NCBI GenBank assembly: GCA_013365325.1
Contig: JABVXV010000195.1
Coordinates: 1-64,000, forward strand
Direction: 5' to 3'
Source: Dipetalonema caudispina
Lineage: Eukaryota > Nematoda > Chromadorea > Rhabditida > Onchocercidae
Length of the DNA: 64,000 bases
This document shows positions 55,999-64,000 of this stretch, in pieces (the first letter of the stretch is position 1; each line of letters begins with the position of its first letter). Under the pieces are notes generated by a model. It did no database searches and was not told the origin of the DNA. It was given only the letters and a program-made list of their open reading frames with translations. The position numbers and the translations under genes are program-made.

Positions 55999-57945
55999 CT
56001 TCAGATTTTTAAAATTCAGACGTAAAATATCCATCTGGAATACTTCCACTGATTTTTTCTTGTTCATCTTTCCATCTCCTTGTGTAGTCCAGGTATTATT
56101 TCGAAGTTTTTAATTGTATTGTGCAACTTTAGTTGTCTTTTAAAGAGTAAAAAGAAAAAATGTTGCATTTCGCCAAATCTTCCTGTAGCAATTATAATTT
56201 CAAAATGTTTCACTTTTTGCTTTCCAGATCCTGTTCCACATTTAGAAAAGCTATAATTGAGATTCGTGAAGAAAACTCAAGAACCTGTAAGAGTGATAGA
56301 TTCCATTGAAGCTAGCTTCCACTTGGAGGGACGTAATTTTTTGCTGAATCTCACGCTCATGTAATCGTTCTGCTCTGTAACTGCAAACCATTTACTGTTT
56401 TAGAAACAGCCGTTTCAAATAGGTTTTTACCAGTGCTCGTCGACTGAAGGAAAGAAAGAAATACCATCTCTTTCTTTTTTCACTGTTATTACTCTAAAAT
56501 TGTTGTTAAAGTTATTGAAATTGCACATATTCAGATGGTTTTTTTTTTGATATGTTAATTCAGCCAATTTTTAGCACTTCCAAACTTTCAAATTCCTTCA
56601 AAAATTTTCTGGCAAATTTTGCTTGCTAAAATCTTCAAGCTAGCATTTATTGACTTCTGTACATTTTAATTTGAAAGATATGTCAACCCAGTACCATACA
56701 TGCGAGTTTTGGTAAGAAAGCGTTAACTTCCGGCTGTCATCCTTAAACTTATTTCGTCGCAAAAGAAACCTCCCTATTAGGTTTTCGTCAAAGCACTCTT
56801 AAATCATTAAAGCGGTGAATGTAAAATCACCAAGCGTTTCTACTCTAAATATCCGGTGTTTAATGAAACTCCATTTCATATCTTTGCGTAAATTTCTTTT
56901 AATAAAATCACAAATCTTTCTATTGAATTTTTGAAATGCTGCTTAGAATAAAACATAGTAAGTTGCTGTCGGTACTCTCAATACTTCTCTACGTACTTTT
57001 GAATTCGATTGCCTCAAAGAATCTTACCTAGCTGTATGCTAAGTAAGAGTCATAGGACTCAAAATACAGAATTTCTTTCTTTGACCTTAAAAAAATTTTT
57101 GATTGAATTACTTATTTTGAAACAATGTTTTTCTCATTGTGTGACATTTGCATTCTCAGAGTCTTTCCAATTTAACAAACGCTGTTATTTCGAGTAGTTT
57201 TTTGGAACTTATGAATTTCAATCTAATCTGATTATGTTATAGTGCTTTTTTTCATATTTTCTTATGTCCAAATGGATGTATTTTTCCACTATTTCTGGAC
57301 AAACCTCAAAATTAGTCAATTGTATTTTAAAAATGCCATATCGTCTTATTTTTCTATGTTTGTATATGTTAAATTATGCAAATGTCATTAGCATGACTGC
57401 AGAATGGGTGTTGTGTTCGAGAAATCTAAAAATATAAGGTTTAAACTTTTTTCTTACAAATCTTAAGTATCTGGCATATTCCTTGCAAAGTTATCCGTGT
57501 AAAGGATTTTATTTCTTTTTATAGATTTGCAGCTTTATGCAGTTATAATGGTTGAAATTTTGGTTTGCTTAAAGCGAAATCTAAGGGGAATCCAGTAAGG
57601 ATGGTTCCGGGAATTCATACTGTTTGGTATTTTGTCGTTTGAACTGTTTCCAGGGGGTAATGGGAAATTTTTCATTTTGTAAGAGTGATTAAGGAATTTA
57701 GACCTTTTGTTATCGATTGTTTCTCAGTGGTAATTCGTTTAATTGAGCATTTTTTAGTGACGAGACAAAGTTATAGTAATAACCATAACTTTTTTTTTAT
57801 GAATGAAATATATTCTTTTGGAAGAATTGGGCGGAAAAGATGTGCATGAGAAATTCGTTCAACATCCATGAATTATGTGGATTTGAAATCTATGCTAGAT
57901 TTATGGGAAAACATTACGGACTGCAATAAATAGTCAACGATCGAT
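55999..57945. other. spacer between DENND5-like and SQV-7-like genes
   Basis: About 1.9 kb of A+T-rich DNA with no exon chain found. The 57009-57197 open frame lacks any recognisable feature. It presumably holds a 3' untranslated region and the transporter promoter. Confidence 0.55.
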
Positions 57946-60900
57946 ATGGAGGATTCGTCGCTTTTAATTCGTATCAGTTCTGCTGTAACTTATGCTGTAT
58001 GTTCGATGCTAGTCGTTTTTATCAACAAAGTATTACTCACCAACTTTGGGTTTGCTTCTACTTCATAAAGTTAAGAGGAAACGTTTATATTAAAAGAGGC
58101 AGTTAACTGTAGTCTATGTTTCTTTTTTTGAATTTATTCATTTTCTTTCCGCCTATACATCAATGATCCTGTTATGCATATTCTTCAAGTTCCAGATTTC
58201 CATCATTTCTAATTGTTGGATTAGGACAAATGGCAGCAACTATTATAGTCCTGTGGTTTGCTGCTCTCCTTGGTCTCGTTTCAATCCCTTCATTCGATTC
58301 ATCCATTCCACTTAAAGTAAGTTCATTATATAATGAGTGTCCAACAATGAGAAATGAACAGTCGTGTTTTCATTTAGACAAACGTTTTAAGCACAAAAGA
58401 ATGAACCGGCAAATCACTGTTCTGAAAATTCACTCTTTGTGTGAACTAAATTAGATTCTTTGAAATTTACTATAACGGTTTTTTTGGATTTGGCTCGATT
58501 TTTCTTACAGATTTTTCCACTGCCAATCTTCTATGTTCTGAATCTAATATCCGGATTGGGTGGCACACAGAGGATAAAGTATGTTTTTTATTTTGTAAAT
58601 TCTAATGTTTCTGTTGTTCATTTACAAATTTCAATAGTGTCGAATTACACGTAAAATTGTATCAATATTTGCAGTCTTCCGATGTTCACTGTGTTACGTA
58701 GATTCTCAATCTTGATGACAATGGTGCTGGAATATATTATACTTGGGTTAGCTTTTATTTATTTTTCCACATCTCTTTACACTATATCGTTTACTTTCCC
58801 ATATGAGTAACGTTTAGTATCTCTGTTTTTAGATGTATTGCTAATGAGATGTACGCATTCATTAGGAAGCACCGTCCATCGCACTTTTTTAGTATCCTCA
58901 GTTTTAACCATTAGTTCAGTCGGCTGTTTTTAAATCATATCCAGAATTGTGAAAAAGTCTTCATAACCAAGTCTTTCCCACAAGAAGAATTTTGTTTTCC
59001 TTTTTTTCAAGAATATGATACAATATTTAAATATAAAGTTAAAAATCAAGTTTAAAACATTTATAGATTACCATAACATTTTCAGCTTTACAGGATAAAA
59101 GCATCGTATGCGGTGAAAATCTCAGTTGCTTTGATGATCTTAGGTTCTGTGATTGCAGCTGTGTAAGTTTATTTGATTATCCATATCTTGAAGATGTAGA
59201 TTAGCTGCTAATCTTATTATATATAGAAGGGTCGAATATTTAGGGACATTACTTCCTATGGAATCATTAAAGTTTTGTTACCATGAAGTATTTTGGCGGA
59301 GGTGGTTAGTATAAACTGGATGGTGCGGAATATGAAATAAATTTCGATGTAAATCCTGTTACTATGGTCTTGTCACCATCGATGCAGAAAGTATTATTTG
59401 TTTTGTGTTAAGAAAGATTTTTGATTTTTTTGCGAATAAATACTGTCATGTAAGCTCATTTTTTAAGAAAAAAATTGAATATTAGAAGATTTCTTTGTAT
59501 CTTATCGTTCTCTTGAACAGTTACTGTTCAGCAAGATTTTGTTGAAATGCACAAACCCCAAATGTGGCATCTCTCCAATATTTCTTTGATTTACTAAAGG
59601 TGACTTTTAGCCCGAAAGCGTTTAAGATGGAAAAATTATGTGGTGTTGTAGTTCAAAATTAACACCACAAAAATCTATTATAACATGTTTCATTTTACAG
59701 TTTTGATTTGACATTTGACGTTTGGGGATATTCGATGATTTTGACCAACGACATTTGTACAGCCGCTAATAGCGTTTACATGAAACAAAAGCTTAATGCT
59801 AAGGTATAATCTTAAATTTTAATGTTTTAACATAAACGTTTCCGCAAATCTTGTCTTTTTCTCCGTATGCTTTACTGTCTTATTGAAGATTAGACGATTT
59901 CAGAAGCTTGGTAAATATGGCCTTTTATATTACAATGCATTGTTCATGATTTTTCCCGTGATCATTTTGGCTTGGATAAATCAAGAATTTGAAAAGGTAT
60001 TGAAAGTAATAGCTTAAAAGCGATTCAGTTTTTCTTTTCACGATGAGATTTGCTGCTTGTTGTTAATTATTATTTATTATTATTTAGTACTATTTATTAT
60101 TATTAATTGTTAATTGACTTATTAATTTAATTAATTATTTATTATTTTAATTAACTAACTATTAATTTAATTGATTATTAACTATTAATTGTTTAATTAT
60201 CGGTTATCAATTAAATAATTATTTATTATTAATTAATTATTCATTATCAATTAATTATTATTGATTGTTATTAATTAATTACTATTATTAGTATTAATTG
60301 TTATTAATTATTACTATATTCGTTTTTCTCTTTTTTAAAATAATGTTTCTTACATGAGTACAAGGGATTAAGTAGAAGTCCGTCAGATTAGAGTGCTTAT
60401 GGAATTGCATTTGTTAAAATTGAAATAATGGACTGCTTTTTAGGTGCACCAATATATAAGTACTGGAAATATGACTATATGGGTAGCTGCTTGTTTATCG
60501 TTTTCGCTTGTTTGCGGCTTCCTTCTCAATTGTTCGATCGTTTTGTGTACACATCACAATAGTGCTCTTACTACTTCATGTGTAGGTCCAGTTAAAGTTA
60601 GTGTTTGTTTTCTTAAAAATTTTTTCAAACGTTTTGAATCGCTCATCTTTTATTGCTAAGCAAGCTACAGTTGGTCAGCTCGGAGTTTTCAGTCAGTTTA
60701 TATGTTTTTGTGACTTTTTATAAAAGAAAACTACGGTGCGCCTTCACTGAAATGAAAGGATGATGACCTGATTATTTGTGTTCATTAATAAACGGCATGC
60801 CGAAAAGTACGAGTCGTTAAAATAGTTAACTAATTGTTTTGCATAGTGATAACTTCTCCCTGTCATACTAGTATCGAGCCAGCTTAAGGCTTTGATACGG

Positions 60901-61557
60901 AGAAGTCATCACAAGATAAAATAATCGATTAACCACCAAATGTGGTCACAATGTTACATTGTTCATTCAGCGAAAAGATCCAGAAGTACATTTTATTTGG
61001 TCTGAAACATAATGAATGAAGAGATAACGAACAGCAAAAATAGATCTGTTTTAATTTTATGGAAATTAAGTTTGCATAGTATGGAATATAATGCAACAAA
61101 TATACTTTGCATTTAGAGAATAATTCGAACGGATAAGAGTATACCATTGATAAAACTACAGATGGTAATCGTTAATGTAGATGTGTGAATACCGCTTAAC
61201 AGCAACTGGCAGAACTGTTCTGATGCCCACCTTTTCCCTCCAGATACGCTATTATCGTGAAGGAAAAGATCGCTCTTCTGTAGTTGGCGTTATGATACAC
61301 AATCTGCCAGAATTAATTACCAGGTTTTCTCTATTTTCAAACAAAATTTGACATTTCAGAACTTACTTGTAACTTATGTTGGAATGTTCTCATCGGGCGA
61401 TTACTTGTTTGGATGGAACAACTTTATCGGTATCAATATCAGCATTATGGGAAGTCTTCTTTATACTTACGTCACATTTAGAACAGAGAAAAAAGGTGCA
61501 GAACAGAAGACTGCTGGAACGTTAGCTAAAGTTGGCGATCAGCAGCCTTTACTGTAA
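57946..61557 (+). CDS. sqv-7: nucleotide-sugar transporter, SLC35D family (SQV-7-like)
   Basis: Golgi/ER antiporter; C. elegans SQV-7 and human SLC35D1/2 carry UDP-glucuronate, UDP-GalNAc and related sugars for chondroitin and heparan sulfate synthesis. Exons: 57946-58049, 58196-58316, 58511-58578, 58675-58746, 59094-59162, 59701-59803, 59904-59996, 60444-60596, 61360-61557; phases match, 981 nt, 326 aa, normal length. About nine to ten membrane helices. Diagnostic motifs are NKVLLTNFGFPS and GLGQMAATI near the N-terminus, LPMFTVLRRFSIL in the middle, then FDVWGYSMILTNDICTAANS, KLGKYGLLYYNALFMI, HNSALTTSCVGPVK and YVGMFSSGDY near the C-terminus. The cytosolic tail ends QQPLL, a possible dileucine sorting signal. 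It lies 1.9 kb downstream of the DENND5-like gene on the same strand. SQV-7 versus another SLC35D paralogue is not settled. Confidence 0.92.
60062..60315. repeat. TTAATTATT low-complexity tract in an intron
   Basis: About 250 bases almost entirely of TTAATT, TTATTA and TTATT units, in the intron between the last-but-two and last-but-one transporter exons. Confidence 0.85.
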
Positions 61558-62679
61558 TACCGTTGAACATATTTTTATATTACGTTGTTATGTTAAATCA
61601 CTTTTTTTGCATGAAGAAATTGCAACACAAGTTGCGGACTTTTCGGGATCATTGCTTCACCAATAATTCCAACTAATTCCAGTTAAAAAAGATAACAGTT
61701 ATTCCATTATCACAAATTGCTGCTTGCTTTATTCTCCAAATAATATTACTTCCGACCCTTAAATTTCATCGGAGATTTTTTTAGCAGAGGTTGTAACAAC
61801 GGTGAACTTTGGTTGGGACCTTTCGTAGGTTACCGCTTTCTGTGTACTGCAAGTTACAACAGTGGTTCCTCTTTTAATCGTTGGACTTTTGACTTTCTAC
61901 AGTTTATGTCTTGTCGTCTTTTAGTTTTACATGGCTCACAAAAAGTTGAGGAATATCGCATTAGTTGACATCATTTAGTTCATTTCTTTTGATCATTCAA
62001 CAAATATATTAGAGTGATGAAATGCTTTGTTCACATCCGTCACACAGTGATGACCAACAGTGGGCAAGCGTATAGCCGTAGGGTCAAAATAGCTTTTAAT
62101 AGGATGGAAACAACAAGCACATTGTTTCACGGTCAAAAGCAACTTAACCACGCTCAGAAATAAGAAGTGATGGGAAACACAAAAGCTTCTACAACTTTTT
62201 GTTGGTTATTGGAATCAAGTGCCCTATTCAAATATGAATTTATTTTGCTTACCAAGGTTATCAAAAAATCGAATGTAAGTGCAACAAACATTAGCTCAGA
62301 GATAAATGTGATCAAAACCAACAGTGGTACCAATCTTATTCTAGGGACCTTAGAGAGAGTGTGAACTTCTAATATTTAATTAGGCCAAACTGCGTTTACC
62401 ATTGAAATCAGAATAATTTCTGCTAATTTGTATGAGATGAAGTAATTCGAGCAAAAATTCGTCAACGGAAAACAAAATACCAAAGAGCTATGCAGTAAAC
62501 ACTTACTATAAGAAAGACAACATAAATACGGCAACACAAATGAAAACAAATCTTGTTTTTTTCAAAAGGAGAACAGAAAAATAACATATCTTGGAAATTT
62601 TTAGAGTTTATTAAAAAAACGTTTTACAGTAAAACACCGTCCCAGGAACTGCTAGATCCACAAGTGGAACTCAAACATG
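61558..62679. other. intergenic, 3' flank of the transporter gene
   Basis: About 1.1 kb between convergent genes. An open frame at 62167-62364 (plus) has no recognisable motif. No canonical polyadenylation signal was found close to the transporter stop. Confidence 0.5.
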
Positions 62680-62913
62680 TCAAACAAAAGAACTAAACAG
62701 ACTGTAAGCCTTATTGACTAGTCTTTCCTCATCATTCATCTTACATAGTACTAGTAGTCTAGAAAAGGAGCGTGTGAAAACGAAAGGCCATAAAATAAGC
62801 AGGAGTAAACCGATAAACTGGTACATTGTTGGTACAACATTAGCTTCCTGATAGCAAAAGAATATCAGTAGAAATAATAAAATAATCCGGAAAGAATGCA
62901 AAGGTAACGACAT
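62680..62913 (-). CDS. possible small membrane protein, 77 aa
   Basis: Single-exon frame starting with ATG at 62913 and ending TGA. Residues about 9-24 form a signal-like hydrophobic stretch (IILLFLLIFFCY) and residues about 31-49 a second hydrophobic segment (FIGLLLLILWPFVF). A hydrophilic tail with NDEERLVNKAY follows. A TTTTTTGATAG acceptor-like sequence ends about 15 bases before the ATG on the minus strand and could accept a spliced leader. I do not recognise the family. Hydrophobic open frames arise easily in A+T-rich DNA, so this may be spurious. Confidence 0.35.
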   Translation of the reverse strand: MSLPLHSFRIILLFLLIFFCYQEANVVPTMYQFIGLLLLILWPFVFTRSFSRLLVLCKMNDEERLVNKAYSLFSSFV

Positions 62914-63501
62914 TGTTAGTTTTTATACTATCAAAAAATGCATACTGATAGTCTCTCTCTATCAAGTTTTGCATTCTTTCACTATTATAATTTTTGTGGC
63001 GAAACATGACCTACAAAGCGACTGCTATTTACCATTTACAAGTATTGTGGAAATGTGATGGTTTCAATTACAAAACCGAAAGAAAAAAAGCAGTAAATGT
63101 CCAACAATTGTAAATACAATAAAGAGCAAAAGAATGCTCGCAATTTAATTTATCCTAAAGTCATCAATTAACAAATCTCAAAACATAAGCTTTCTGATAG
63201 CCCTATTTTAAGAAGACTAGCATCAGTGGATGCATAAAAGTAGGGAAACAATATAAATCGGCTTATTATAATTATTACACATCTTCCATATTTGAGCATG
63301 ATCGCACAACATAAGCAAAATCACACAGCACAATGATCCTACTAAATTGCTGTTGGTTTTCTGAATTTTTTACAAAAACCACAGAACCTTTTCACAATTT
63401 ATAACTCCTACTCCCTAAAAAGAATAAAGTTTTCGAAATAAAAGCAACTTTAATAACGAAAAAAGCTCAAATCCGGACTTGTTACAGGAAAAATATATTG
63501 A
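62914..63501. other. intergenic
   Basis: About 0.6 kb between the possible small membrane protein and the terminal exon of the right-edge gene. Nothing recognised. Confidence 0.5.
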
Positions 63502-63714
63502 TCAATTACTACTTGTATTATCAGCGATGCTGCTTTTTCCTTGAACTACTGTGCGTAATAAAATATTTAAATCATCTGTGCATTTAACTTGAAGATTAGC
63601 ATTCACTGCTTGTCTCAAGAGGAAAAGATCATATCCTGAATTTCCTGCTTTCACATTCAGTTTTGATGCCGGCATATTTGATGGGGTTTTCTGCTCCGAT
63701 GCATCCAAAATTTT
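63502..63714 (-). CDS. terminal exon of a gene continuing beyond the right edge
   Basis: A good acceptor (ATTTTTAG on the minus strand, ending at 63715) opens directly into a 71-codon phase-0 frame, including the stop at 63502. The peptide is hydrophilic to amphipathic (SGYDLFLLRQAVNAN, CTDDLNILLRTVVQGK) with a serine/asparagine-rich end. No ATG suits an independent start and no upstream exon was found in 63716-64000, so the rest of the gene is probably outside the window. Family not recognised. Confidence 0.55.
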   Translation of the reverse strand, partial: KILDASEQKTPSNMPASKLNVKAGNSGYDLFLLRQAVNANLQVKCTDDLNILLRTVVQGKSSIADNTSSN

Positions 63715-63715
63715 C

Positions 63716-64000
63716 TAAAAATGTTGGTTAAGAAATGCTTCATGCCTCTCATTCTTATCCTATTGAACCTATTTTTACTGAAAATGAACCTTTATGAAGA
63801 GTCAGATACAAGTAGTAGAGACTGAAGAGTTTCTAAATGAGTGTTATTAGCACTGGTTTTTCAAGAAATGGAGGATCCTCTCTATCAATCAATCATAATA
63901 TCTTTAATAATTATATTTTTTAAATACTATTTACTCTAAATTTACAAATTATGGAAAAGAATTGCATCATGCCTCATTATTTCAGCAATTACAATAAATA
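63716..64000. other. probable intron of the right-edge gene
   Basis: A+T-rich sequence with stop codons in all minus-strand frames; reads as intron leading to the 63714 acceptor. Confidence 0.4.

Noticed and set aside
62167..62364. 65-codon plus-strand frame after the transporter gene
   Set aside because: Ordinary length for chance in A+T-rich DNA; no domain, no splice or trans-splice signals.

Overview
This window looks like chromosomal DNA of a parasitic nematode, probably a spirurid or filarial-type worm. The evidence is the strong A+T bias, many short exons (mostly 70-230 bp) separated by T-rich introns with nematode-style (T)nCAG acceptors, ATG codons lying 9-60 bases after an acceptor-like TTTNAG with no upstream donor (the signature of spliced-leader addition), and gene content matching nematode families. 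I built spliced gene models by hand. In every complete model each splice phase matches the next and the summed coding length divides by three. Homology names come from memory of the families; no search was run.

Layout. 1-120 is an (ATT)n microsatellite. 1043-6076 (minus) is an 11-exon EFF-1/AFF-1-type cell-cell fusogen. 6.1-17.3 kb is an 11-kb gene desert with a long (CA)n tract, a diverged direct duplication and inverted repeats. 17.3-25.2 kb (minus) holds two fatty-acid-oxidation genes in tandem: a very-long-chain acyl-CoA dehydrogenase (acdh-12 type, 15 exons, 616 aa) and, 1.1 kb downstream, a MaoC-type enoyl-CoA hydratase 2 (maoc-1 type, 7 exons, 298 aa). 27.1-30.6 kb (minus) is a MATH-BTB CUL3 adaptor of SPOP/MEL-26 type. 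33.0-36.8 kb (plus) is a C2H2 zinc-finger protein. 38.9-41.5 kb (plus) is a Transformer-2 type splicing regulator with RS-RRM-RS layout. 43.5-56.0 kb (plus) is a 27-exon DENND5/Rab6IP1-type Rab regulator (1456 aa). 57.9-61.6 kb (plus) is a nine-exon SLC35D/SQV-7 nucleotide-sugar transporter. At the right edge are a possible small membrane protein and the last exon of a minus-strand gene that continues outside the window.

Functional themes. The acyl-CoA dehydrogenase and hydratase catalyse successive kinds of step in fatty-acid beta-oxidation and are arranged head-to-tail as in an operon. The DENND5 homologue and the nucleotide-sugar transporter are adjacent, on one strand, and both are Golgi-related. 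From memory, the C. elegans counterparts eff-1/aff-1, maoc-1, acdh-12 and sqv-7 all lie on chromosome II, so the window may be a fragment of that ancestral linkage group.

No mobile element with coding capacity, tRNA, rRNA or CRISPR was seen. The most interesting leads are alternative-splicing signals: a possible stop-carrying exon and tandem acceptors in the Tra2 gene, an in-frame 126-bp cassette in the acyl-CoA dehydrogenase, and an exon-like ORF inside the hydratase gene.
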